Assembly (NCBI GenBank): GCA_913043235.1
Contig: CAJWLO010000001.1
Location: forward strand, 84,883-148,882
Direction of reading: 5' to 3'
Origin: an uncultured Fidelibacterota bacterium
Lineage (GTDB): Bacteria; Fidelibacterota; Marinisomatia; Marinisomatales; UBA1611
Length of the DNA stretch: 64,000 bases
This document shows positions 46,573 to 55,281 of this stretch, in pieces (positions within the stretch are counted from its first letter, which is position 1; the number at the start of each line of letters is the position of its first letter). The translations under genes and the position numbers were made by a program. The notes under the pieces were generated by a model. The model worked only from the letters and a program-made list of their open reading frames with translations. It was not told the origin of the DNA and searched no databases.

Positions 46573-47558
46573 TCAATATCTTTAGTAATTATTTCCTGAA
46601 TTTGTAAAGCAACATCGAGCGCATTGCGTCCTGCAAGGCCGCTCACTATTGGTATTTCTTCACCTTGTATGGATCGGCTGAAATTTATCAATTCCATTTT
46701 CAAAGCATCACCATTTTTTATAAGGGGTTTATCGTATATAATGTGTCGCTGGCGATTATTATATTCAAAAGGGACAGTTTTGAGTGCATTAGGATGGTCT
46801 TCCAGTTTATCTACGATTGTATATATTTCAGTTAGACCTAAAAGCAAATCTATGGTAGCGTATATTTCCTTTTGAAATAATTTTACTTTTCTAACCTTGT
46901 TTTTTGCCACCCTACTTGAAACTATGCTGGCAACGGTTCCATTATCAAACCTTATACGTGCATGAGCAATATCAACCGAATCAGTTAAAATAGAAAGACC
47001 GCTTGCTCGAATTGTTTTCACTGGTGAGTCAATCAGTGAAAGTAATATATCAATATCATGAATCATCAGGTCTAAAACAACAGGGACATCAGTTCCACGT
47101 GTTTTATATGGAGCCAGCCGTTGGATTTCAACAAACTTTGGCTGAATTTGGTAGGACTGTAATGCGCACAAAGCAGGATTCAAGCGTTCAATATGTCCAA
47201 CTTGAATCATTGTACGCATTTTTTGCGCCGAGTTGAGTAGTTTATCAGCTTCGAAGAGCGTTTTTGTTATAGGCTTTTCAATAAATATATGTTTTCCAGC
47301 ATTAATACATTTTTCAGCAATAATAGCATGGTGAACAGTTGGAGTGACTATTGATACAGCATCCACTTGTTCAAGTAGTAATGTCAATGAAGAAAAGGAA
47401 CTGGTGTTATATTGTTCTGCTATTTTTTTTGCTTGAACAGTATCAATATCAAATAAACCGATTAAATCAGTTTCTTTGATAGACGAGTAATGTTTTACGT
47501 GATGTTGTCCCAGATGACCCACACCAACCACGCCAACTTTTATAGGTTTAATTATCAT
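46569..47558 (-). CDS. Gfo/Idh/MocA family NAD(P)-dependent oxidoreductase
   Basis: About 330 aa from the ATG at 47558. A longer frame begins at 47681, but the first 40 residues look unrelated, and the Rossmann GVVGVGHLGQHHVKHY should be near the start. The dinucleotide fold is followed by the EKP motif (IFIEKPITKT) with its catalytic Lys. Family members reduce or oxidise sugars. In bacteria with 2,3-diamino lipid A, GnnA of this family oxidises UDP-GlcNAc, but no partner transaminase is visible here. The location at the head of an lpxB-lpxK operon makes a lipid A precursor role possible. Confidence 0.85.
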   Translation of the reverse strand: MIIKPIKVGVVGVGHLGQHHVKHYSSIKETDLIGLFDIDTVQAKKIAEQYNTSSFSSLTLLLEQVDAVSIVTPTVHHAIIAEKCINAGKHIFIEKPITKTLFEADKLLNSAQKMRTMIQVGHIERLNPALCALQSYQIQPKFVEIQRLAPYKTRGTDVPVVLDLMIHDIDILLSLIDSPVKTIRASGLSILTDSVDIAHARIRFDNGTVASIVSSRVAKNKVRKVKLFQKEIYATIDLLLGLTEIYTIVDKLEDHPNALKTVPFEYNNRQRHIIYDKPLIKNGDALKMELINFSRSIQGEEIPIVSGLAGRNALDVALQIQEIITKDID

Positions 47559-47738
47559 TATTTGCTTTAAAATTACGGAACAGATATTGGCCGGTAAATG
47601 ATAGAAAATAATAGTCCTTATAAAAATTAAATATGTATTGTAATTCATAAATTGGAATCTGTTTAATATAAAATCTTGCATTTATGGCTTACTTCCGGCA
47701 ATTTTGCCTGTAATTCGAAATAAATTTGGAGTGCCAAT

Positions 47739-48416
47739 ATGGGTCACGACATCAAATCTGGGATTGGATATATAATCCCGGCGGCTGGAGTCATCGGCTT
47801 TTTTGCATCACTTCTTATAGGGGAACCAATCCTAAGTATTATTATTGCTGTAGCAGGTATACTGGTCTGGTTCACTTATATGCTGATCATGGAGTCACCG
47901 TTGCCTTCCCCATCTCAATTGGGCAATTTGATTATCTTTTTTGGTATTTTGCTCACCTTGGGTATTTTTATGGCCTTTGGAGTAACGCAGAATATGTTTG
48001 GTGGTTTTGAGTTTCAAACAGAAGGGTCTCTTGTTTCGCTTATTATCCTTTTCTTTTCAATTTTAACAGGAATGCTTTTTCGTAACCAGATTATTGGTGG
48101 CTCTACAACAACTCAATCAAATGCAGGGTTGACAGATGCAGACCGCAAATGGGTTAAAAAAGCTTTGGAAGAAAATGTTGATTCGGGAGATGGAAAAAAT
48201 GAACCTAAAGTAATTGTAGTTAAACAGGAAACACCGGAAAAAGAAACGATTCAGGATAAGAAAGAAAAACCTACAGAAACGGTTCCTCCTGATCCCTATG
48301 GTGCAATGAATAATCCTCATTATGCTTATCCAACGCCCGGTTACTATTACGGAGATGAATATGATGATGAATATGAAGAAGATTGGGATGATGAATACGA
48401 TGATGAAGATGAATAA
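47739..48416 (+). CDS. Small membrane protein with acidic Tyr/Asp-rich tail, unknown function
   Basis: 225 aa with four hydrophobic segments in the first 120 residues (IIPAAGVIGFFASLLIG, IIIAVAGILVWFTYMLIM, LIIFFGILLTLGIFMAFG, LVSLIILFFSILTGMLF). The C-terminal third is polar and ends DEYEEDWDDEYDDEDE after a Pro/Tyr-rich stretch. A GGAG stands seven bases before the ATG. It lies between two minus-strand units, so it is probably monocistronic; I do not recognise its family. A weak hairpin and an A-rich/T-rich stretch near 48445-48465 may end its transcript. Confidence 0.62.
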   Translation: MGHDIKSGIGYIIPAAGVIGFFASLLIGEPILSIIIAVAGILVWFTYMLIMESPLPSPSQLGNLIIFFGILLTLGIFMAFGVTQNMFGGFEFQTEGSLVSLIILFFSILTGMLFRNQIIGGSTTTQSNAGLTDADRKWVKKALEENVDSGDGKNEPKVIVVKQETPEKETIQDKKEKPTETVPPDPYGAMNNPHYAYPTPGYYYGDEYDDEYEEDWDDEYDDEDE

Positions 48417-48542
48417 AATAATTTAATAAGACAAAATAAAAAGAGCAAAAATCTGCCCTTTTATTGTTGATGGAAAAGTGTTTAGTAAGATGTTTTATAG
48501 TAGCGTTGTATGGGTAACTACTGTTTTTATAAAATATTGAAG

Positions 48543-49643
48543 CTAAACATTGAAATGAAAATAAATACAATCACCATTTTTTACCAAATAGTCACGACCG
48601 TGTAATTTGGCCAGTCCAGCATCTTTCACAGCTTTTTCAGAACCCAACCTCACAAGGTCATTATATTTAAATACTTCTGCTTTGATAAAACCACGTTGAA
48701 GATCACCATGGATTTCACCAGCTGCTTCGGGGGCCGTAGAACCGTGTTTTATGGTCCAAGCGCGAACTTCCTTTGGACCACCAGTGAAAAATGTTTCAAG
48801 ATTCAAAAGTCGAAAACCTGCCTGGATCAGTTTGTGAAGACCTGGCTCGGGTAGATTGTATTCTTCTAGAAAAACCCCTTTCTCATCTTCTGGTAAAACA
48901 GTTATTTCCTGTTCTAGTTTTCCGCATAGACGAATTGCTATGTTACCTTCTTTTTCCGCAAAATCTATAAGTTGTTGCTCCATTTCTCCACGATTGTTAT
49001 GGGTTATTTCTGTATCATCCACATTAGCGACGTAAAGAATTGGTTTTTGGGTAAGTAAGTGTAATGAATGAATAATATCAGATTCTTCCCCATGGGTCTT
49101 AAAGGTTCGTGCACGGCGCCCATTATTGCAGTGTTCTAATAATCGCGTTACGACATCAAGTTCTATTTTTGCTTTTTTATCACCTGATTTGGCAACTTTA
49201 TCGATTTTAAATTGTCGATTTTGTATTGTTTCAATATCTGCCAACAATAGTTCTGTTTCAATCAATTCTGCATCTCGTACTGCATCTACTTGTTCTTCTA
49301 CGTGAATAATATTACTATCCTTGAAACATCGTACCACATGGATAATAGCTGATACTTGTCGGATCTGGCCTAAAAATCGATTCCCCAATCCTTCGCCATT
49401 ATTTGCACCGGAAACCAAACCAGCAATATCAGTGAATTCAATGGTTACGGGAGTTACTTTATCAGGCTTATAAATTTCTGCTAGCTTTTTCAAGCGAAAG
49501 TCTGGTAATTCCACTATACCTAAATGTGGATCGATGGTACAAAACGGATAATTTTCAGCTGGGACGCTTGACTTTGTTAAAGCATTGAATATAGTAGATT
49601 TACCAACATTGGGTAATCCAACAATTCCACATTGTAGTGCCAT
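48543..49643 (-). CDS. ychF: Ribosome-binding ATPase YchF (Obg family)
   Basis: 366 aa, usual length. The P-loop GLPNVGKST (about 9-17) is preceded by CGIVG, switch-like FTDIAGLVSGANNGEGLGN and the family NVDD specificity motif follow. The C-terminal TGS-like domain ends with GDCIYFHFNV. It hydrolyses ATP rather than GTP and is conserved in nearly all bacteria. It stands in a minus-strand run with fabA 27 bases upstream. Confidence 0.97.
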   Translation of the reverse strand: MALQCGIVGLPNVGKSTIFNALTKSSVPAENYPFCTIDPHLGIVELPDFRLKKLAEIYKPDKVTPVTIEFTDIAGLVSGANNGEGLGNRFLGQIRQVSAIIHVVRCFKDSNIIHVEEQVDAVRDAELIETELLLADIETIQNRQFKIDKVAKSGDKKAKIELDVVTRLLEHCNNGRRARTFKTHGEESDIIHSLHLLTQKPILYVANVDDTEITHNNRGEMEQQLIDFAEKEGNIAIRLCGKLEQEITVLPEDEKGVFLEEYNLPEPGLHKLIQAGFRLLNLETFFTGGPKEVRAWTIKHGSTAPEAAGEIHGDLQRGFIKAEVFKYNDLVRLGSEKAVKDAGLAKLHGRDYLVKNGDCIYFHFNV

Positions 49644-49670
49644 ATATAGCTACGTAGAAATGGTTTTTAT

Positions 49671-50216
49671 CTAAAATGTATCTGAAGTTGGATCACCGCC
49701 AAAATCGTAAATCAAATTATCAAACAGACCCACCTGAAGACCTTTAGCAGTATAGATTTTATTATCATTTACATGCAAAGCGCCATCTCCCCATATCATG
49801 GGCACTGGTTTAGTTATAATTTTTTTTACATCAATTTTGTAAATTATTACATCATGATAAGGGCGAACTTGCCCTTTAAATTTCACACTACCCACTCCCA
49901 AGGCCCGCCCCTTGCCTGTACAACCAGTCCAAGTAAGATAAAAACCGATTAATTGCCACATGCCATCCAAGCCTAGACAACCGGGCATTACGGGGTCGCC
50001 TATGAAATGGGAATGAAAAAACCAGTTTTTCTCGTTGATATCAAGTTCAGCTATGACCGACCCCTTGTCATATTTACCTCCATCCATTGTGATGGAAATA
50101 ATACGGTCAGCCATAAGCATTGGATCTGTAGGTAGCTTACTATGTTTTATTCCAAAAAGCTCACCGCGAGCACATCGTAAAAGTTCTTCCCGGGTGTACG
50201 AATTTTTTTGATTCAT
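49671..50216 (-). CDS. fabA: 3-hydroxydecanoyl-ACP dehydratase/isomerase
   Basis: 181 aa. The active-site stretch WFFHSHFIGDPVMPGCLGLD (about 65-84) puts the catalytic His at 70 and Asp at 84, the same numbering as E. coli FabA. The FabA-type insert with GDPVMPGCLGLD and the hot-dog fold are clear. It dehydrates 3-hydroxydecanoyl-ACP and isomerises it to the cis-3 acyl chain for unsaturated fatty acids. FabA is normally proteobacterial, so its presence may reflect transfer. It is divergent from a FabI/FabL-type reductase across a 130-base gap. Confidence 0.9.
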   Translation of the reverse strand: MNQKNSYTREELLRCARGELFGIKHSKLPTDPMLMADRIISITMDGGKYDKGSVIAELDINEKNWFFHSHFIGDPVMPGCLGLDGMWQLIGFYLTWTGCTGKGRALGVGSVKFKGQVRPYHDVIIYKIDVKKIITKPVPMIWGDGALHVNDNKIYTAKGLQVGLFDNLIYDFGGDPTSDTF

Positions 50217-50346
50217 TTAAAACCGATTGTTTACTGTATTATTAGATAGTGAGAGTACAAAAAATAAATGATAGAAAGAATGACCTTTTGGTTTTCCATT
50301 GTTGATTTGAATTCTGGTAAATTATTTTTTTAAAAGAGGAGGAAAA

Positions 50347-51129
50347 ATGTCGGATTGGGTATTAATACTAGGAGCATCTACCGGTCACGGTGGTGCGACT
50401 GCGAAACGTCTTGCAAAAGATGGTTATGGGATAATTGGATTTCATTTTGATAGGGGTGAAACAAAAAAAGAAGCAGAAAAAACTATTTCTGAAGTCACTG
50501 AACTAAGTAATGGCCGGACTATCTATTGGAATACCAACGCAGCGGCAGAAGATGCTATGGAAAAATATATTCCAGAAATAAAGGAAATCACATCTGGAGA
50601 ACCATTAAAACTTCTATTACACTCTATTGCATTTGGTACCACGACAAATTTTTTTAGCGATAAACCTGTTACAAAACGCCAGATGGATATGACCATTCAT
50701 GTTATGGGTAATTCTCTACTTTACTGGACTCAAAAACTCTATGATGCTCAGCTTCTTGCAGCTGGTTCTAGAATTATGGGTTTAACTAGTGAAGGGAATT
50801 ATGTTGCTATGGAAGGTTATGGTCCAGTAAGTGTGGCCAAGGTAGCCATGGAAGCTATTATTCGTCAAATTGGCTGGGAATTGGGTGGATCAGGGATTAC
50901 TGCTAATGCAGTCCAAGCTGGTGTAACGCATACACGCGCACTAACAAAAATCACTGAAGGTTGGGAAAAATGGATTAAAAAAACAAAAAAACGAAACCCT
51001 TTGGGCAGGACTACCACCCCAGAGGACATTGCTGGAACCATTTCAATGTTGTTACAGCCGGAAGCGGATTTTATCAATTGCTCTGTAATTTACTGTGATG
51101 GTGGCGAGCACCGCTCAGGTACGATATAA
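50347..51129 (+). CDS. Enoyl-ACP reductase-like SDR (FabI/FabL type)
   Basis: 260 aa. The cofactor motif is LGASTGHGGATAKRLA. The catalytic pair is Y158 and K165 with six residues between (YGPVSVAKVAME), the spacing of FabI/FabL rather than the three residues of ordinary SDRs. The C-terminus has RTTTPEDIAGTISMLLQP and a closing CDGGEHRSG. It should reduce trans-2-enoyl-ACP. A strong GAGGAGG stands just before the ATG. It is divergent from fabA and probably shares its promoter region. The Gly pattern (TGHGG instead of GIG) makes the exact subfamily uncertain. Confidence 0.75.
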   Translation: MSDWVLILGASTGHGGATAKRLAKDGYGIIGFHFDRGETKKEAEKTISEVTELSNGRTIYWNTNAAAEDAMEKYIPEIKEITSGEPLKLLLHSIAFGTTTNFFSDKPVTKRQMDMTIHVMGNSLLYWTQKLYDAQLLAAGSRIMGLTSEGNYVAMEGYGPVSVAKVAMEAIIRQIGWELGGSGITANAVQAGVTHTRALTKITEGWEKWIKKTKKRNPLGRTTTPEDIAGTISMLLQPEADFINCSVIYCDGGEHRSGTI

Positions 51130-51160
51130 CGATCAATAAATATAAGAGTTATCGGAGAAT

Positions 51161-51541
51161 TTAGGAATCTACTCTTAAGTCAAGTTTCTGTTCAATGAGT
51201 TGAACCAGATCATGACTATCTTTATTGGGCTGTACTTCAAAACTGGTTTTTGCTTCGTTTAAAGCATATTCCCACCAACCTTTTTTTGTATAAGCAATTG
51301 CCAGCTTAAAGTGGGCTTTACCCAAAATAGCAAATTCATCTCGTGTTAATTCACTCTCATTTCCTGAATAGGTTCGGGCCACTTCACGGTATTCAACGAT
51401 GGCTTCATCAATTAAACCTTTGTTTAGATACCAGTTCCCTAGGTTCAAGTGTCTTGCAGGGTCTTCCTTACAGGAACCAAAAATCAGTACCAAGCAGAGA
51501 ATAAAGATAGATTTAATATGTCGGTGTGAAAAATTGATCAT
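51161..51541 (-). CDS. Small TPR-like lipoprotein
   Basis: About 127 aa from the ATG at 51541, giving a signal that ends in a lipobox (LIFGSC). A longer frame begins at 51595 inside the transporter gene but makes the signal too long. The mature part has two or three helical tetratricopeptide-like units (LNLGNWYLNKGLIDEAIVEY; HFKLAIAYTKKGWWEYALNE). It is probably periplasmic and may hold other proteins together. It is translated just after the MFS gene. Confidence 0.7.
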   Translation of the reverse strand: MINFSHRHIKSIFILCLVLIFGSCKEDPARHLNLGNWYLNKGLIDEAIVEYREVARTYSGNESELTRDEFAILGKAHFKLAIAYTKKGWWEYALNEAKTSFEVQPNKDSHDLVQLIEQKLDLRVDS

Positions 51542-51578
51542 ATGAGTTAGGGGATTTTCAGGATTCATCGATGGAAAA

Positions 51579-52856
51579 TCAAGAAGAAAATCCATCTGCG
51601 TAAATAGGAGGTTGTTTACTGTACCGTGGGTCTTTCACTAGGAAATGGAGCAGAATTATGCTGAACAAAAGACAACCTCCCAAAATATTTAATACAATAA
51701 AATAATTATGTTGGTTTACTAAAGAACCAATACCGATTAAAAACAGTATCACAAAAGGCGCCAAGAAAGAATCAATTAATGCCATATATGTTTTGGTGTC
51801 CCGTTCTCCAGCAAAATCATATACCAAGTTCATGGCGGAAGGCATAAATGCACCCTGTCCGGCGCCGATAGTTATAAAAATAGCATATACCCAGTACATA
51901 TTCTGAGCATTTAGGGCAAGTATGACCGCTGAAAAATGAGCTATATAGGCAATCATCATACCCGATTTATGTCCCCATCGATCCCCCATTTTCCCAACCA
52001 GATAACTTGTAGTCCCAGAAGCGATTACGTTGAATACAGTGAAAGTCCCGGCCTCACTAATATCAAAGTTGAATTTGTTCTGACAGTAAACCGCATATAA
52101 CCCCATACCAGGTAGGGATGCACAGAAAAAAATCCTAGATAAAAGATATTTCTGAAAATTTTTGTGCTCTATGATAATTTTTATAGTTTCTGATATAAAG
52201 TCTTTTATCGTTCTATGTCGAGATATATTTTTTGTTGGTTTTACACGGTAAAACCAGAAAACCAATGTACCAAGAGCGATACTTATAAAAAGAACTAAAA
52301 AACCAATCCCAAAATTTTTTGGGAATGGAATATCACTCTCCAGCAAAATTCTTAATGCAATTCCACCAATAAAACTTCCAATACTATTAAAGGCAAACCC
52401 TAGCCCAAAAAACCGCCCTCGCTCGGTTATTAGTGTTGTTTTATTCAAAAATTCTGTCCAAACAGGTACAACCACGCCAATAGATAAACCATATAATAAA
52501 AAATAGACAAAATATATTATCCAAGCTGAGTCTATAGTGCTGATATTGATCCAGGTAAACGTAAAACCCATCCCAAACAATGCAACCAGAATCAAACAAT
52601 GTACAAATATTACTGCCCGCTTGATATTATGAATATTCCTGCCTAAAGCGGCAATAGTAAGCATGGGCAGGGCAATGAGTATATTGAATAATCCTGCAGA
52701 AGAAATAGCAATACTTTCCGGTGCCCCCAGATTTCTTAAAAAAAGAGGAACTACAGCATATATAGTATGGAAAGCAATGCCAAAACCCCAGAAAAATTCA
52801 TGGATCAGGTTGTATCTTAAATTATGATTATGATCTTGTAGTGTAAACTCAGGCAC
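51579..52856 (-). CDS. Major facilitator superfamily transporter
   Basis: 425 aa with about 12 transmembrane helices. The MFS loop signature between helices 2 and 3 is weak, but the repeated helical pattern and the segment KTTLITERGRFFGLGFAFNS (loop between helices 4 and 5) are typical. Substrate is unknown. It overlaps the downstream end of the EamA transporter gene upstream by 8 bases and is followed by the TPR lipoprotein. Confidence 0.85.
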   Translation of the reverse strand: MPEFTLQDHNHNLRYNLIHEFFWGFGIAFHTIYAVVPLFLRNLGAPESIAISSAGLFNILIALPMLTIAALGRNIHNIKRAVIFVHCLILVALFGMGFTFTWINISTIDSAWIIYFVYFLLYGLSIGVVVPVWTEFLNKTTLITERGRFFGLGFAFNSIGSFIGGIALRILLESDIPFPKNFGIGFLVLFISIALGTLVFWFYRVKPTKNISRHRTIKDFISETIKIIIEHKNFQKYLLSRIFFCASLPGMGLYAVYCQNKFNFDISEAGTFTVFNVIASGTTSYLVGKMGDRWGHKSGMMIAYIAHFSAVILALNAQNMYWVYAIFITIGAGQGAFMPSAMNLVYDFAGERDTKTYMALIDSFLAPFVILFLIGIGSLVNQHNYFIVLNILGGCLLFSIILLHFLVKDPRYSKQPPIYADGFSS

Positions 52857-53745
52857 CTAAATTTTCCCGTGATAGCAGAGTCATAGAACCCAATAGTAGA
52901 ATAGCGCCGAGAATTTGTGATGGAGATAAAGTTTGTCCGCGCACTGCCCAATCCAATATCACTGCAGATAATGGCCATGCCAATTCATATAATGTCGCAT
53001 GGGATGCGGGAAGATGATTTAAACCATAATAATAAATAAATAATGCTACTGCACCTGTTGAAAAAACAATGATTATCAAATTACGCCATTGTACGGCTGA
53101 AAGTGAAACTTCCGGTATTTGTACCTGGGTGGCAAACAATATAATTGCCGCCATAATCGCTGTCAAACTAAGTCGCAAAGCAGTTACTATAGAAAACGGC
53201 AAATGTTTTAGAGCGTGTTTCCCTAAAACAGTTGAACTTCCCCATGCGAATGCCGCAAGCAAAGCTAAAAGTGCGGCGATAATAGTTTTGTCGTTCCAGT
53301 CATTTATAGGTGAAGTACCAAATGTTACGAAATATCCGCCAACCAAGGCAGAAATAGCCAAGCCAATAAATCGCTGGGACAATTTTTCCTTTAAGATAAT
53401 TGCAGCTAACGCAATGGCAAAAATAGGCTGAAGCTTTTGCAGCAATACCACAACAGTTAAATCAATATAATTTATGTAGCTCAGTGCCTTCGTATAAAAG
53501 AATGTTCCTAGAATACCACCAACGATTGATATCCAGAGGAGAGAAACCCACTGCCTTTGACTGAGGGATTTTATATCTGACCAGGCTTTGATCAACAAAG
53601 GAAAAAATAGCAGTGCACCAAAGGCATGTTCTAAAGTAATTATGAGGAAAGAGGGAATGGAATATAATTCCTGTCTTAGAAGACCATCCAGACTCCACAG
53701 AATAGCTGCGAAGATCACTGCAAATGGCGGAAGTATTTTATTCAT
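52849..53745 (-). CDS. EamA/DMT-family transporter
   Basis: 298 aa with ten predicted helices in two EamA halves (LPPFAVIFAAILWSLDGLLR; ALLALLAAFAWGSSTVLGKH). Each half starts with the family's W/S-rich first helix. Drug/metabolite exporters of this family move amino acids or other small metabolites. The C-terminus ends in SRENLGA. It begins the three-gene minus run with MFS and the lipoprotein. The 175 bases upstream hold no gene. Confidence 0.9.
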   Translation of the reverse strand: MNKILPPFAVIFAAILWSLDGLLRQELYSIPSFLIITLEHAFGALLFFPLLIKAWSDIKSLSQRQWVSLLWISIVGGILGTFFYTKALSYINYIDLTVVVLLQKLQPIFAIALAAIILKEKLSQRFIGLAISALVGGYFVTFGTSPINDWNDKTIIAALLALLAAFAWGSSTVLGKHALKHLPFSIVTALRLSLTAIMAAIILFATQVQIPEVSLSAVQWRNLIIIVFSTGAVALFIYYYGLNHLPASHATLYELAWPLSAVILDWAVRGQTLSPSQILGAILLLGSMTLLSRENLGA

Positions 53746-53920
53746 CTTGAAATTTACGATTTAAAGAATAGATGTCTTTTCCTTCTTTTCTAATTACATT
53801 AACAATTTCTCAGGGAAATATTTTCAGATTAGAATTCAGATCGTTTAATCTTATTTCGCTTCCTATTTTGTTTTTTCACGTATAAAAAATATTTAAGAGT
53901 TATAGAATAACTAAAAAATC

Positions 53921-54592
53921 TTATAAGCTTTTTTCTCCAATAATCACCAAACTAAAGGAATGCCATTTTCTGGAACTAGACATAAAAGGATATAGATAAT
54001 TTGTATATATTTTACTTTGGATCTTAACATCCACATTAGCCATTAAAGTTAACAAATCCTCATATACTAATTTTACAACATGAGGGTTGATAAAAATTCC
54101 ACGAAGAGCATTAATAAAAATTGTAAATAAGGTTCCATCACCTCTTATTCTTTCTTGCGGGACCGCTATAATTATTTTCCCACCCCTTTTTAATAAATAT
54201 AAAACTTGTTGTAAAAACTCTTCTCTTTTGTGAATATGCTCCAGTAAATGAGATACAATGATAATATCAAAATTTCCCTGTTCAATTAAGTGATTATCTG
54301 GAGGTAAAAAGGTTACATTTTTGTACTTCTGCTGTGCATAATTTATTGCATATGAGTTTATATCGGCTCCAATTACAGTACAGCTTGGTTTTGACTTTTT
54401 AATTCTATTTGTAAAATGACCGCTACCGCAGCCATAATCGAGGATTCTTAATTTATCATCATCAATAAAACTTAACATATATGTCAATTCAGTCCGACGA
54501 ATAGGGTAGACGTAACGATTGATTAAACTAATGAACCGGAGTGACCAAAAGTATATTGGATCATACTTGTGTTCTTTTATTTGATGTGGCAA
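53921..54592 (-). CDS. Class I SAM-dependent methyltransferase
   Basis: 223 aa. The SAM motif I is ILDYGCGSGHFTNRI (about 70-84), followed by VIGADINSYAINYAQQKY and FDIIIVSHLLEHIHKRE. It is a UbiE/Methyltransf_11 type, with a C-terminal insert (about 155-215). The substrate is unknown. It seems to be alone, with the DMT gene 175 bases downstream and a gene-poor region of nearly 700 bases upstream. Confidence 0.88.
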   Translation of the reverse strand: MPHQIKEHKYDPIYFWSLRFISLINRYVYPIRRTELTYMLSFIDDDKLRILDYGCGSGHFTNRIKKSKPSCTVIGADINSYAINYAQQKYKNVTFLPPDNHLIEQGNFDIIIVSHLLEHIHKREEFLQQVLYLLKRGGKIIIAVPQERIRGDGTLFTIFINALRGIFINPHVVKLVYEDLLTLMANVDVKIQSKIYTNYLYPFMSSSRKWHSFSLVIIGEKSL

Positions 54593-54753
54593 AGAAATGC
54601 AATCCTTTTTACTTCAAATCAATTTTATTTCCTACATTTTAATCGGATGGAAACAACACAAATTAGATTAACTTTTTGAAAATTTTTCCCCGTTGAATTC
54701 ATTTATAAGGCAGATAAATAAATTGAAGTTTAATTATTTTTGACAGCCCCCAT

Positions 54754-55275
54754 TTAAATATAACTATTTCTATTAAGTGCTTTCAATGATTCTGTGGTAC
54801 TTAATGGACTAAGATCATTCCTTTATTCTTTCACAAATTGTATTACAGCTTTTGGGGTTGTGCATGAATATTGATGTAATGCCCAGCCAATAGCCTTGCA
54901 GGTAAAAAAATGAGTTTCATGCATTTGTTTTTTGCAAAAAAAGAACAGTGGTTTTTCATTCGTTATTTCTTTGAAATGAAGCTGATGTAGTATTGATGAT
55001 AGTCGAACAAATTTGGATCATCAATCCAGCAGTCCATGGTTTTTTCCATTTAGGAATATCTTTGTACTAATCATATTGCTAGAAATCACATCTGCGGTAT
55101 ACCACTAGGGTTTAATACAGATCAATTGCTTTAAAAAAGGAATTGAATCAGGTTTCCACAACCTTTTATGTTTTTTACCGGTATCTCAGGCAACATAATG
55201 GAATTCAACGTTCATTCAATTTCCATAGATAATTTATTATTGTTTTAAGGATACCCTCAGAAGGAAAAAATTATC
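54754..55275 (-). pseudogene. Decayed AlkD-type DNA alkylation repair glycosylase
   Basis: No open frame spans this gap (54593-55281), but pieces in shifting frames line up with the AlkD HEAT-repeat family. Segments in order on the minus strand: ILKTIINYLWKLNER, then EFHYVA, LWKPDSIPFLKQLI, WYTADVISSNM (family motif SWWDTVD), MDCWIDDPNL, RLSSILHQLHFKEITNEKP and KAIGWALHQYS, ending LSPLSTTESLKAL. In-frame stops lie at 55186-55188 (TGA), 55105-55107 (TAG) and 54823-54825 (TAA). Frame changes are near 55205, 55050 and 55007. About 60 N-terminal residues are missing, where the yqgE 3' end begins. The remaining part of the gap, 54593-54753, is AT-rich and shows nothing. Confidence 0.82.
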
Positions 55276-55281
55276 CATAGC

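Noticed and set aside
47559..47681. Longer N-terminus for the Gfo oxidoreductase
   Set aside because: The extra 41 residues are AT-driven, and the Rossmann motif should be near the start.
47726..48010. A short plus-strand frame overlapping the four-helix protein
   Set aside because: The other frame has the ribosome site and membrane helices; this one is a shadow.
51542..51595. Longer N-terminus for the TPR lipoprotein
   Set aside because: It would put 18 residues before a good lipoprotein signal and lies inside the MFS gene.
54593..55281. New small proteins in the gap before yqgE
   Set aside because: The short frames are fragments of a decayed AlkD gene; the rest is AT-rich with no coding pattern.
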